Source: Paragyromitra xinjiangensis
Taxonomy: Eukaryota; Ascomycota; Pezizomycetes; Pezizales; Discinaceae
Direction: 5' to 3'
Length of the DNA: 64,000 bases
NCBI GenBank assembly: GCA_038503065.1
Contig: JBCAMK010000006.1
Coordinates: 992,001 to 1,056,000, forward strand
Below the pieces are notes generated by a model that was given only the letters and a program-made list of their open reading frames with translations, did no database searches and had not been told where the DNA came from. Position 1 is the stretch's first letter. The number at the start of each line of letters is the position of its first letter. Shown here piece after piece: positions 44,878 to 55,787 of this stretch. Both the position numbers and the translations under genes were made by a program.

Positions 44878-46308
44878 ATATGGCATCGGTAATTTTTGCT
44901 ACTGCAATATACCCAATGGCATGTACGGTTGTATGGTCAGTATCTGCAATCAGTATCATGCTTAAGTGAAACTCTTCTTTTATCAGTAGGATTGCCAAGC
45001 ATTTTTAAACTTGGTTAGTTCCGTTTTTATCACCTATCCCCTGGTACGTAACCGATTGGGTTCGATATCGCACCCAAATTCTGCTACCAAAAAGTGAAAA
45101 AATGACGAGTTTCTCAACAACCATGCTTCAATTAAATGTCCTAGCTAAATTAAAAACAAATTAAACCCTCTTTCATCACCTAGGCAAAGTAGATGCACAA
45201 TTTTGCTGGATTTGTAGCCTCTGTGGTACCTGTGTGCCTTCTAGGTCACCCCCTTGAGAAGCAGCTTAACTAGCAGACAATAACATGGTGCCTATCCCCT
45301 AGCATAGATCAGTGGTGTTTTTTGACATAGTGTGGAGCTGTTAGGCTATATTAGAGGCCTGCGACATGGCTGGGAACTCACAAGTTATCTCTCCTATTGC
45401 TCATTATTATAAAATGCCATGTTTTCCGTTTTTCATTACTAGTTCCAAGAGCCCGTATACTTGTAACAAGGGAGGTAATAGTACTAACCTCTGACTTGAT
45501 TTTCAAGTTAAAAAAACACCATTTATGAAACTTAAATTTCACTGGAAATGATCCTAAGTGCAGGAAATGGCAAAAAACCACGATTTTTGCAGGCATAATA
45601 GTGACTATTGGGATAGAGAAAGGCTCAGGCTCATTGCTAGTTATCAATAGGACATAAGTAAGACTCATATAGAGGTGGCGAAAGTTACCACCTAGCATGG
45701 CTGGGGGAGATATAGATGAAGGGTGGTTTTGTATGGTAAAATGAGGGTAAACTCTACAGCCCATAACACAGTCAGTAGTGGCTATGATTTTTTACACATG
45801 TGCTGAAGATAATATTTAGGTTATTATATGTCTCCTTATATATAATTAGGGGGGGGTCTGGATGGGTTGCTGATATGTGGTTGCCATTCTAAATTTGCTA
45901 CTTGAAATCGGGTTCGATTTGGCACCAGAAATCGGTTGTTACGTACGAAGGGATACAGCCTGTTCTTTAGCAAATACTTCCTTTGGTTTCTTAGAAGCTT
46001 GCGAGCACATATAAACCACAAATAATCATATGAAACAACGAAGCTACTACATGCAGTCGCGCCCTTTCGGATAGCATACAAGATTTTCGGATTTAGACGA
46101 TATTTGAGATTCTAAGCAAAACCAAATAGATAACAAACAGCTCGACAAAGGGAATAGCAGATAGCTCAGTAGCTTGATAGGTCAATAGGAAAGGCACATG
46201 TAACAAACGACTCTGCTACGAAACCCGACCACGCCCAGAATCATCCCCCACATGCCCATCCACAAGCACTACCGTCATTATCGGCCTGAAAACTACTCCC
46301 CTTTCTTC
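44878..46308. other. Intergenic spacer
   Basis: No supported gene. Short related motifs (GGGTTCGAT with GCACC; TACGTAAC and GTTACGTA) occur near 45050 and 45915, but in a mosaic arrangement that I cannot define as one element. Confidence 0.35.
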
Positions 46309-46376
46309 TTAAAAGACAGAATCTGATTTTGTTGCGGCTTCTTGGATTTTAGTTACGGTTTCTTTAACCCCAATAG

Positions 46377-46601
46377 TTAGATCATTTGGTAAAGACCTAC
46401 CCCGTTAACCACTGCATTTACCGTAATCATATATACTTTTCCCTTGTCATTTTTCTAGAACGAACGTTAGTAGGATTTCACGAATTAATGGAGCACCAGA
46501 CATACCTTTTTTTCAACGGCGCTCACCCCAAAAGTGTTGTAGAGATAACCACACATACCGTTTTCGTCGTCTCCCGCTTCGATGTTGATACTATAAGGCA
46601 T
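46377..46601 (-). CDS. Possible small spliced gene, 57 residues
   Basis: Proposed exons are 46601-46506 and 46454-46377. The intron is textbook (GTATGT donor, CTACTAAC branch site, TTCTAG acceptor, 51 nt), which is the main support. The product starts MPYSINIEAGDDENGMCG and contains NDKGKVYMITVNAVVNG. Beyond the GGGG run near 46400 a different frame reads on in protein-like fashion (NDLTIGVKETVTKIQEAATK) to a TAA at 46311-46309. The gene may therefore be longer and carry a frameshift, or have a second intron I could not place. No family recognised. Confidence 0.4.
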
Positions 46602-49600
46602 GGTGGTGGTTGGTAGTTTGAAGAGGTTTATGTGTGAAGGGTTGAGTGTGAAGGGTTGGGTTGTGATGTTTGATCGTGCTTTTTGAGGAGTCTAGAGGCG
46701 CTGCTGATATTGTGGGATCCTGTGTAGGTATTTATACGTTTCTATCCCACTCAAATTAGTTTCTCGTATGTGTGAGAATAGGTGCAGCTATTGCTGATGT
46801 GCGGGGTAGACGGTCGAAGACTCGGGGTTAAAGTTCTTCAGCTTTGTTTTTGCGGAAACAATGGCTCAGCTCTAGCTGATCTACGGGTAAAAATTTACAC
46901 TTGAGCTGAACGAGCTCTGCATACTGGAGTTGGACATGTGGACGAGATAAGTTATCTAGGATGGAATAAGTTGCCATTCGACGGGACAAATGAGCTGTGC
47001 ACGAAAAGAAGGCCAAGGAAAAAACCGCAGCACCACCATTCTGGCGGCTAAGAAATGTAGTCATCTAGAACTATATACGTATTAGTATTTATTAACAAAC
47101 TTAAGATTTTTACTACATTACCACTACATTAGTATCACATGAAATAGTTCAATGCCAAACCCCCCCAGGAAGGCACATCGCTACTAAGATAATTTGAACA
47201 CTCTTAATCTATCCTACCTATTTTCCATTCCTACTATGTGCGTACTAACCAGTTTAGTTTCAAGTTACCACCGTACCTTCCATGGATAGTGTTCCTTGGC
47301 GATGTCTCGGTGCTTCCTGTACTAGTACTTCCAACGTAGCTGAAAGCCTATCTGTGGTACTTCAAAACAGCTGATGTGGCGGCGAATGAGAGTATAACGA
47401 GGCACATTGGACCCTCTTTCTTGCATAAATGGATGTCAGACCACTAAAAGTATCTAAAATCCCTCCGTCTAGATCTAGAGTGCACTCACCATCTAACTCC
47501 GCAAAACTCCTGCGAACCGGAGTTTAAGACACTTGCCATGTAGTTGAGTGCTCGAATCATGGAAATATAAGTCACTGCACAAGCGAGAGACGACCCGCTT
47601 GATGATGTTTGAAACTGGGCTAAAAGCCACCAAATATAATTACCGAGCTTCCGGCCACACCACCTTACTGCATAATCCCAATAGTAACATCTGTTGAGTT
47701 CTACGCCTTGACTTGCTTGTTTTAAACTCTCTAGAAACTCTCTTGGCAGGCATTTGGTATAACCGGCTGGGTTATAAACACTCTGGCTTCGACATTAAAA
47801 TAAGGTTTAGAATTGGGACTGTAGACCGTTTTTCTTCCCGAATCGATCCCGAGACACCAAACGAAACCGCTGATAGTGCTAGAAGCACTAGCGCTATGGG
47901 GAGGTTTGGGTAATCCTCTGAAGACCATCTTAAAGACGTAATAGTTCCTACCCAAGCATTTCCCCGATTAGCTTAAGGCTAGTGTCTAAGCGACTGATTT
48001 GTTTGGTACTTTCTATAAATTTCTCTCCTTGAAGAGGGCATGCAGGAGTTATCTAGACTGCCTTGAGTTTCCAAAAAAGCTTCCTGAATCACAGAATCGT
48101 AAGCTTTGGCCAGTTTGAGGCTAAACTACGTATGGGGGCCCCTCGGGTCCTCCGGAAACCATGTCTAAGACATCATCAGCCTTATCTCGATGCTGAAGCC
48201 ATATAGCACAAGAGCTGACCAATCGTATGAGCGTAGAATCTTTGTCTTACCGAGCGTGTTACCAAACTTCAGATCGCATCTGAAGTAAATTCCCACCTGA
48301 ATATCCCTAACACTAGCCCCGACTGCTCTCATCCGGCTGCCCATTCGTTAAATATCTACATCTCTGCTAAAGATTTTGTCCTGTACGCTATAATAGATGT
48401 TGCTCCCCTATGGGGGCGTACCCTGGACGAAATACTTTGGTAGAAAACATCTTTCGGACTCCTCATTCAGTCAAACTTACCGAATGAAATGCTTTGAAAT
48501 TCAAGCTTTCAGCTTACCTCACCTTCAACAAACGTGAGACTGCGCGCCGTTCGGCCCTTTTTATCCATCTATGAACCCAGCATACTCTACCTCCCCTTCA
48601 AACCCGTTGGATTAGTGACCCCCATTGAATTTATACGGATCGGAGCAACCATTACCTTCCCAATCCATTAATAAGGTTATGTCTAGCTGTTGTCTAGCAC
48701 TAGATCGTGTTAGGATAACCAATCATACATGTAGTGTCGCGATTTATTTTCAATGTAGTTTGCATTAGGTCTGGTACGAGACAAGTCTTGCTGCTGCCCT
48801 GATGTGCCCATGGCCAGTACCTTAAGCTTAAACTCATGTATAATACTGAAGTGGGAAAGAGCTCGGTTAGCCGAATTCTCATCTTGATATAAGGAAGCTA
48901 CTATAAACATATGCATATGTTCCGACCCGTATTCTATCTTCGCCCACTTTGAGTATCGACTGGCCCATCTACAAGTTAACACTAAAAGATGACCCATATT
49001 CAAAGAATTCTATATCTCTAAGCGAGGTTGTAGCTATAGCCACACAGTCAAAATGATTACCATCACAGTGGTCTGCAAAAGTTACTACAACCCAACAATG
49101 ATGATGATGAACTCTAGATCTCCTTTTAACTACAAATATATATCTGATTCCCCCAAAAGGTATACAATGCAGTGCATTAGAGAATGAAAACCCAAGTAAT
49201 GAAAGTTGGGGGTATCTAAAATTTTGTGGCCTGAGGATAAATGAAGCCGATGGTTAGGTGCGGTGGTGGTTGAGTGGTGAAGGGGCTGAAAAAAAATTCA
49301 TTTGAAGGTTGGCCGTCTCCTAGTGCCAAATTGTAGCTGGGTCAGCCGATAATCAAAGTGGGACTGTTAGTAAATAGGTTGGCCTCTTTACCTACTGGCC
49401 GACCTATTTACAAATAGGCTCTAATAGAAGACGGGTCGGAACACATATACCCTCTTCTAGCGATCTTGGGTGTAGGGTGATTGGCTAAGAATGTCGGCTT
49501 GTTGTTATGGTACCTAAGATCTATCGACCACCCACCAGTAATCACCAGCGAAGCGGATTGTGGGAGTGATTGGGGACGCATAAGGATTTGAGGATGTAGG

Positions 49601-50166
49601 AAATGTAATCAAAATATTTTGTGTAGGAAAAAACGATGTTATCGGATAAAGACGTCTAGATCTCCGAGCTAGCTAGGAGGTTTCTTTCAGTATTCCATAG
49701 AAAGTAGGAGAATATCTAGGGACCCTTTGTGCCTAAAAAGATTGAGCAAATGCGCCTGTCTATATTCAATTTAAGATATTAAGTACGTGGGAGGTACAAA
49801 TTATCGGCCTCCTAAGGCTTGCTATTACCACACCCTAGCTACGAATACCCTGGTGTGCATTTGTCATTTCTCATAATCTTAGGGCATTGCACCGCGGCAG
49901 GTAATAAGGATATAAAATGATTTTTGTCGGGTATTGATAGAAGTACTCCAGCTCTGAGATAGCAGAGACCCTAGAATTCGCTATTTTTGTATTTGCTTCG
50001 TTCGATGCATTCAACTTTCAAGAATATTGTACTTTCTTTAAACAAAAAAAATCACACAAAACAACACAATAAACAACCGGACATCTACTCAACAAACACC
50101 TGTCCAACCATATGACCGGCCTATTGACCACGATAGATGACAAACTTGGGCTCTAAGCCGAAAGAG
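46602..50166. other. Long gene-poor spacer
   Basis: About 3.6 kb without a convincing gene. A minus-strand frame at 48710-49003 (97 codons) is open but has no motif. An inverted repeat at 49370-49411 (GTAAATAGGTTGGCC / GGCCGACCTATTTAC) is listed separately. Confidence 0.4.
49370..49411. repeat. Short inverted repeat
   Basis: Arms of 15 bases with one mismatch, GTAAATAGGTTGGCC and GGCCGACCTATTTAC, around a 12-base loop. No gene is attached to it. Confidence 0.6.
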
Positions 50167-50257
50167 CTAGTAGCCATCGGAACCGTAGTAATCTAAATCT
50201 TCCTCAAAATAATTATCCTCATGGCCGAAATAATCGTCCTCGAAGTAGTCATCCACC

Positions 50258-51022
50258 TCATCTAAATATTCGTCCACTGGATCCCCACGGGCCCATAGCC
50301 ATATTGAGTCTGGTGCGATCGAATCCAGGATCTTTGGATAGTTTAATTCTCTCCAGTACTGCAGACTCGATACGACTTTGCCAGTAACGATCTGTTGCCT
50401 TGTACCGCTGCCACAGCACGGGCAGGTGCTTGACATCCTGAACACAGTAATCTAGAATTTTTGCCTTCATCGGCCGCTCACGAAGGGCCTCCCAGCTGCC
50501 ACCTTTGTCAGGGAGGAATAAGTTGGATCCCTCTCTTTTCTTCCTCTGAAAGGCCTCTACACCGCTCGCACTTAGACCAGCATCCCTTTCGATACATCGA
50601 ACCAGCCCGTTGACATACAGGCCTGGCCTTCTAGCCAGCTCCATCAATTGGATGTCTTGGACGCCTTGGATCGACACCCCATAAAGGAAAAACAGTGCGT
50701 TCGAGTCGGCCCTAACATCGAAGAGGCATTTCGGGATGCGAGGGGACTCAAGGATAGCTTTTAGGCTCGGAGCCGAAGCTAGGGTCGTCGACGTGGTTGT
50801 GAATGCTACGCTCTTAAGAACGTGAACATCGATGAGATAGGTGTGTTTCAGTGGGAGAGCATATATCTGGATGATGTCTATCGTCCCGTTCTTTCCTAAG
50901 TTCTCTCCTTCAATGTCGAGATAAAGTGAGGGAGGTGATGTAGGGAGGTTGCAAAGGGTGGGAATAAGCGATGATAGTGAATCGGTAGTATCGATTAGTG
51001 TGTATTCTGGTGACTGGCTCAT
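50258..51022 (-). CDS. DEDDy 3'-5' exonuclease domain protein (RNase D/EXD-like)
   Basis: A single-exon ORF of 254 residues from ATG 51022 (MSQSPEYTLIDT); an upstream in-frame ATG at 51076 would add 18. Exonuclease motifs: Exo I L-D-I-E-G-E-N-L (the D and E of DEDD), Exo II FDVRADSNALFFLYG (D), and Exo III YCVQDVKHLPVLW (Y and D), followed by the usual RYKATDRYWQSRI. DVHVLKSVAF and GVQDIQLMELA also fit the fungal 3'-5' exonuclease-like group. Such enzymes remove nucleotides from 3' ends of RNA or DNA using two metal ions; the substrate here is unknown. The C-terminus reaches LNMAMGPW and then a stop, but a neighbouring frame continues as an acidic tail to 50167. Confidence 0.85.
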   Translation of the reverse strand: MSQSPEYTLIDTTDSLSSLIPTLCNLPTSPPSLYLDIEGENLGKNGTIDIIQIYALPLKHTYLIDVHVLKSVAFTTTSTTLASAPSLKAILESPRIPKCLFDVRADSNALFFLYGVSIQGVQDIQLMELARRPGLYVNGLVRCIERDAGLSASGVEAFQRKKREGSNLFLPDKGGSWEALRERPMKAKILDYCVQDVKHLPVLWQRYKATDRYWQSRIESAVLERIKLSKDPGFDRTRLNMAMGPWGSSGRIFR

Positions 51023-51076
51023 GTTTTTCGCGTTGAGTTGAGTTCTAGGCGAATCTCTATAAGCTAGAGGTTCCAT

Positions 51077-52619
51077 GAAGGCTCTGTGAATGGTACACTT
51101 ACGTTAATGTTTGCAGTCTCTAGGATTTATTGATGAAAGTGTTGCTGGTATGGTATAAATGGAGTTAAGTGGCACCTACACGGGTATTTATCTCTGATAA
51201 TTATTGACTTTCAGTCGAACTCACCACACCTTTTCGCTAACCTCATGCCTTATAATGGCTGCCTAACGCATTTTCCAAAACAGCAAGCGCGCGCGCCCCG
51301 GAAACTTTGGCTCCGCTTTTGCTTTATATTCCTTTGTCTTATATTCCTAGAATGAAATCAACTCTGATAGGTACACGGTTGTTTTGTGATGTGTAAAGTT
51401 ACGGATTAGGCGCGTTTAAACTAAATATTACACTCACTCGGGCAATTGTAGCCCAAGGCAACACCCACGCCGCTTGAGACCATGCATGGAAGACCTTACT
51501 ATGGTCATAGTATCTCGTCAAGAACATGATTTCGTTTTTCTCTCTCAATCACAGCCTATTGATTTGCACGTAGGTACAGCAGCTCACATCACAGGGATGG
51601 ATGAAGTCAAGAACAGGAATTTTCTTTTTTCTCTCTCTCCCCGCCTCAGTCTTGTAAGTCAAAAACATTAGTACAACTTAGTAATACATAAGTATCCTTG
51701 GCGTCTAGGGAAGTTGGTAATAATGACAGTAATAGCGCTGCTAAAGATTTGTATAGGGACATAGGATACTGGACGAAGCGCTAAAGGTACAGGCAGGCTC
51801 TGAGCCTTCATATCCCCCTAAAATATTTCTAGAACACCAAGAAGGAAAATAATATGTTAGTGCAAAAACTCCTTGGCCCGTCCCACCTTCTTTCAAGCAC
51901 AACGCGTTAGCAGACCCTCGGCCGCTGCGCACCTGTGGCACAAACGGGTGCGAGGCCAACGTATGGGCCAATGTCTCGGGCATCCCTGAAGAACACCTGA
52001 CACTCCTTTGCTCAAGTTTTATGGAATAACTTGCACCTCCACGGAAGGAATCTCTGAGTGCTTGGGAAGTCAGGAGGCAGCTATATGCAGTTTTTCACAC
52101 CTTTGAAAGAGCAAATATGTACGGGCAGCGGCAGTACTATAATAATTTAGGAGTCAGGACCCAACGCATTACGCCTATGCGATATCTGCTTTATTCTCAT
52201 ATTTCCACAACGCTACCCGGTGCCCTCAACTATTAAATCTTTCGAATCGGGATATGAAAGTCTTCAAATATCTTCGCAGTATCCCAGACATAGTCCTTTA
52301 TTTCACCGCGCCGAACTCTCTGATATATTGCACCCCTAGTAGTAAGACTAGCCACAAGAACTTTCCAATAAGTATGATCTTCCTATGTTTACTCCCAAAA
52401 ATAACTCATGATGCTTTATCACTCAAGACTCGAACTCGTGCCCAAAGAGAGTTTATGGTGCTATGTTAACATTGGAATACAAAGAAATCAACCACAAGAA
52501 GAATAGCGCCGCCAAGACCCTGCTCGTGCAGGGATGACACGCCATGTAATTCAACGCGTCTCCCAACCCGATTTCCCGTGACGCGTAAAATCAACCTCAT
52601 CCCCAGCACCACAACCTCA
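51077..52619. other. Intergenic spacer between exonuclease and CENP-S genes
   Basis: No gene seen. On the minus strand, TTTATAC near 51155 is a likely TATA element for the exonuclease gene. Confidence 0.4.
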
Positions 52620-53154
52620 ATGGCAGACAAAGAAGCTGACGAAGCTCTCCGCGAGGTATCACCCAGTTCTCCATGCATGAAATATTCACCTACTAATGCT
52701 TACTTCCAGCGGTTGAAATCAGCATTATGGTTCTCTATCGGCGAGATAGTCGATGGGGAGTGTCTTGCACTGAATGTTAATGCTACGCCACAGTTCATTG
52801 GTGCACTCACAGAGATGGTCTGGGTCCAGCTTGGTATGGGAATAGTCATTTGATGTTTTTATTGTCAAATGCTAACGTTTAGCGACCAGAAAACGTCAGC
52901 CGGGACCTCGAGTCTTTTGCGAAGTAGGCCCTACGTTACTCCCCACAATTTATACGGTTCCTCTATTAACGTTGATCTTGATTTGTAGGCATGCTGGACG
53001 ATCGACAATAAACACGGATGATGTTTTACTTCTCGCGAGGAGGAACGAAGGGCTAGGGGATCTATTAAAGGAGTTTGTGGAAAAGGAGAAGGCAGAGAAG
53101 ACCGGAAGCGGAAGCACAGCAAAAGGAAAAGGAAAAGGAAGGGCGAAAAAATAA
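52620..53154 (+). CDS. MHF1: CENP-S / MHF1 histone-fold protein
   Basis: Four exons, 52620-52655, 52710-52833, 52890-52923 and 52989-53154, give 119 residues with consistent phases. Across the joins the protein contains the CENP-S hallmarks: LKSALWFSIGEIVD, ALNVNATPQFIGALTEMV, ENVSRDLESFAK and HAGRSTINTDDVLLLARRNE. It ends in a Lys/Gly-rich tail (TAKGKGKGRAKK). CENP-S pairs with CENP-X (MHF2) as a histone-fold complex. The pair binds DNA, supports Mph1/FANCM at stalled forks and joins CENP-T/W at kinetochores. The 34-nt third exon makes the gene easy to miss. The start at 52620 gives MADKEADEALREV, typical for the family; an in-frame ATG upstream (about 52578) is less likely. Confidence 0.92.
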
Positions 53155-53487
53155 AAGTTATTAATTAATGGCAGCAGGATTTTTGGGACCTGTTCTTGTA
53201 AAAAATTGGTTACGTGATAACCAACTCCTAATCAACACTAATAGAATCGTTCATAGAAAGTTTGTCGAGATAGTATAATTCAGGCTACAAAGAAAAACCA
53301 CAAATCACAAAGTCAAGGAACTTGTCCAAAATTTTTATGAATTAAAAGAAATGACTCTAACATAGATTCATTAACATTCGCTCTTTAAGCCATATCCTAA
53401 AGTTTATTAGTATACAGCGCAATAAAGTCATGAGTTATGGATGCGGAGGCCTTTCGTATAATCCCCATTTATCACTTCTCATCCAAT
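53155..53487. other. Spacer
   Basis: AT-rich; nothing recognised. Confidence 0.4.
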
Positions 53488-53745
53488 TACAGGTGTACTT
53501 CGGGGGTGGGGAAAAGTCTGTCACCAGCTGCAGGTGGCCGTGCTGGCAGTGCGAAACTTGACCGCCAACTCAACTCCAGACTTAAAATTTTACAGCAGCC
53601 TTACAGAAAGTAGAGAGGCTTCAGAGATAGAGAAAACCAAAGGTTACTTAACGAAAGAAGAGTCCCAGAGTGTTGAGGATGAAGGGAAGAACCGCCGCTA
53701 GCACCGCTACCTGGTGACAGACTTTCCCCTACACGTGCACCCGTA
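53488..53745. mobile_element. TA-bordered inverted-repeat element
   Basis: The left end TACAGGTGTAC...GGGGAAAAGTCTGTCACCAG is mirrored on the right by CTGGTGACAGACTTTCCCC...GTGCACCCGTA. The arms are about 40 bases with some mismatches, and TA is at both borders. It is 258 bp long and non-coding. It is probably a miniature non-autonomous DNA element of the same general type as those at 28.9 and 57.5 kb. Confidence 0.65.
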
Positions 53746-54377
53746 TACTACATGTAGTATATATGCTTGTTTATACTGAATACAGAAATAGAAACAAAAA
53801 CCACGTATAGATTAGTCAATCGTTCATATCCTCTCGTAATACACACCCCCAAAATGATAGATATTAACTAGGGATACATGTCCCACATCATGCTGCCTAG
53901 CAAAATTTTTCCTGCCCTCACCCCTCCCTCCATGGATCCACCGATAGCTGCTCTTGCCTTGCTATATCAGCTTTCCGCAATTTTACCTTAATTATATATC
54001 AAAACGCACGCTAACCTATGTTCTACTCACCAAGATTGGAATAAATTCCGAGAGGTAATATGATACCCATCTTTATAGATCCCCCAAATCCGTCTCATCG
54101 TTCTCATTCCTCCCATAGGGCGACTGAAATAAACCACATTCCCAAAGCAATTGCGAGAGCCAAAGAGCCAAACGTAACACCAACACGAAAATGAAATCCG
54201 ACAAAAGAAGAGGTTTTGAACAGCACACGGATAAAACTAAAAATAGAGATAGCTATAGTATATATGATATTGAAACGAGAAATAAAAGAAGAAAACAAAC
54301 GCTTGATATATATTAGCGTTAATGCGCTTATTGCCACAATAGCGGGAGGGGATAGACGAACCATCACTCATTCACTC
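53746..54377. other. Spacer, 3' side of the membrane-protein gene
   Basis: A minus-strand frame of 87 codons (54367-54104) starts 10 bases after the stop of the membrane-protein gene and is very hydrophobic (IVAISALTLIYI, SLALAIALGMWFISVAL). It could be a chance ORF in the 3' UTR or a small membrane protein; I do not call it as a gene. Confidence 0.3.
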
Positions 54378-55664
54378 TTAAACCTCCTCCATCTCGCTTA
54401 AGGGCGCTTCCTTCGATCCAAAAAGCATACCCTTCGAACTATCCAGGTCAATCCGGCCGCCATAGTTCCCAGAAGTTAAGCCAATATATTGGGTTGATCC
54501 ATTCGAAGATTGATAGTATTTCAAACCTAGGTTCTTCTTCGAAAGATGTTCCCGGAGCTGTTTCTCCGAGTAGGCGCAGGTTGTTGTGCCTAGATCCTGT
54601 GCCAGAGCGTCTCCGAGGTCGATAACGGCTCGATATGTCCCCACACTCCGCCCAGCTTGGCTCAGTTGACTTTTCCGATTCGAGTCCACCCAAAGACCGT
54701 AAGTCCCATAAACCCATACGCAATGCAGAGGGATCACGACCATGGTGATATATGGAAATACTCCATATCCGTAACGATCGGTACCCAGGGAGAATGTCGT
54801 ACGACTGCTGTAATAATCGTAAGTGTAATTCGCGCCGTTGTAAAGATAAACGGGTATCTCCCCATAATTTCCAGGATCACTAGTATTTGCTGCCGCAATT
54901 GGTTCTGCTTGATCGAAAAATTCGTCCCAACGCGTAAATCCTCCTTCATTCTTCAAAACAATCCAACAAACTTTTATAGACGAATACCCCGTCAAAGCCG
55001 CCATCAAGGTCGGAAAAAATATGGTGTATATAGTCGAGAACAAGAGCCAAAGCATCCTAGCCAAATATGCCCTTGTGCTGAGTATCTGCTTGACCAAGGC
55101 TATAAAGGTCACGAGTGAGGTACTGCTGAATACTAGAGCCGTGTAAAGTTCGTAGCTGACGGAAGACGATTCCATGACGTGTATCAGGCCTTCGAGATGG
55201 ACTTTATAACAAATTAATGCTATTAGGGCTTGTCCGCCGCGACCAACGACCAGATCCCAGGCAATATCGATCGACTTAGCTGTGGCGAGAGAAAAATTCC
55301 CCCATGTTAAGACGAGTGTCAGATAAAACAGAGACCTTTCTATGTCTACGTATACTTTATCTGACCAACTTGAATCTCTAGGATCGAATGGCGCACGACA
55401 CGCATCCCATACGTATACCCTACTCGAACCGAATGGATCGTCAAAGTAGCCATAGAAGATTGAAGTAGGGAGAAGAGGAGCAAATGTGCCAGCAGTTAAG
55501 AAAGCAACGAGGAACATCAACCCTGCCTTATATCCTGTGAACGGCATCCTTGGCAACTGTTTAGGAGGGAGGTGGTGTACGCCGGCACCCACAGGGACAT
55601 ATTCGAAGCTGGAGGTTGGGTTGGCATAGTTCGGCTTTGCGTGTTTCCGGCCGGGTGAAGCCAT
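54378..55664 (-). CDS. Multispanning membrane protein, paralogue 1
   Basis: A single-exon ORF of 428 residues from ATG 55664. Hydrophobic segments include AGLMFLVAFLTAGTFAPLL, FYLTLVLTWGNFSLA, ALIALICYKVHLEGLI, YTALVFSSTSLVTFIALV, ARMLWLLFSTIYTIFFPTL and ITMVVIPLHCVWVYGTYGLW, suggesting six or seven helices. A hydrophilic C-terminal domain of about 110 residues follows. The conserved core DIAWDxxVGRGGQAL is shared with the protein at 58582-59796. The loop before the last helix has possible N-glycosylation sites (AANTSD, GANYTY). I do not recognise a named transporter or receptor family; no catalytic motif is visible. Probably a fungus-specific integral membrane protein. Confidence 0.85.
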   Translation of the reverse strand: MASPGRKHAKPNYANPTSSFEYVPVGAGVHHLPPKQLPRMPFTGYKAGLMFLVAFLTAGTFAPLLPTSIFYGYFDDPFGSSRVYVWDACRAPFDPRDSSWSDKVYVDIERSLFYLTLVLTWGNFSLATAKSIDIAWDLVVGRGGQALIALICYKVHLEGLIHVMESSSVSYELYTALVFSSTSLVTFIALVKQILSTRAYLARMLWLLFSTIYTIFFPTLMAALTGYSSIKVCWIVLKNEGGFTRWDEFFDQAEPIAAANTSDPGNYGEIPVYLYNGANYTYDYYSSRTTFSLGTDRYGYGVFPYITMVVIPLHCVWVYGTYGLWVDSNRKSQLSQAGRSVGTYRAVIDLGDALAQDLGTTTCAYSEKQLREHLSKKNLGLKYYQSSNGSTQYIGLTSGNYGGRIDLDSSKGMLFGSKEAPLSEMEEV

Positions 55665-55787
55665 ATCAAGTGATGAAGTATCTATCGCTGATCGAGTGAG
55701 AAGTCTTTCGGGCGCTTTTTAAGCCCAAGGTATTCGGGGCGTAAGTTTTTCCTCAATAATTCACAGGGAGCCACTAGTAGTGTATAT
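55665..55787 (-). promoter_or_regulatory. Immediate upstream region of membrane-protein paralogue 1
   Basis: A 120-base stretch between the membrane-protein start and the interrupted frame. No distinct TATA box. Confidence 0.3.

Noticed and set aside
45040..45960. Possible 0.9-kb element with matching motifs at both ends
   Set aside because: Some shared strings are direct and others inverted, with poor similarity between them; no consistent terminal repeat.
48100..48480. Hammerhead-ribozyme-like strings on the minus strand (CTGAATGAGGAGTCCGAAAG and CTGATGATGTCTTAGACA)
   Set aside because: The first has an extra base in the CUGANGA core and only a 2-3 bp stem II. The second lacks the GAAA after its stem. 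No matching stems I and III or cleavage site were found.
54104..54367. Hydrophobic 87-codon ORF directly after the membrane-protein gene
   Set aside because: AT-rich 3' UTR sequence often yields hydrophobic ORFs; no counterpart follows the paralogous gene at 58582.
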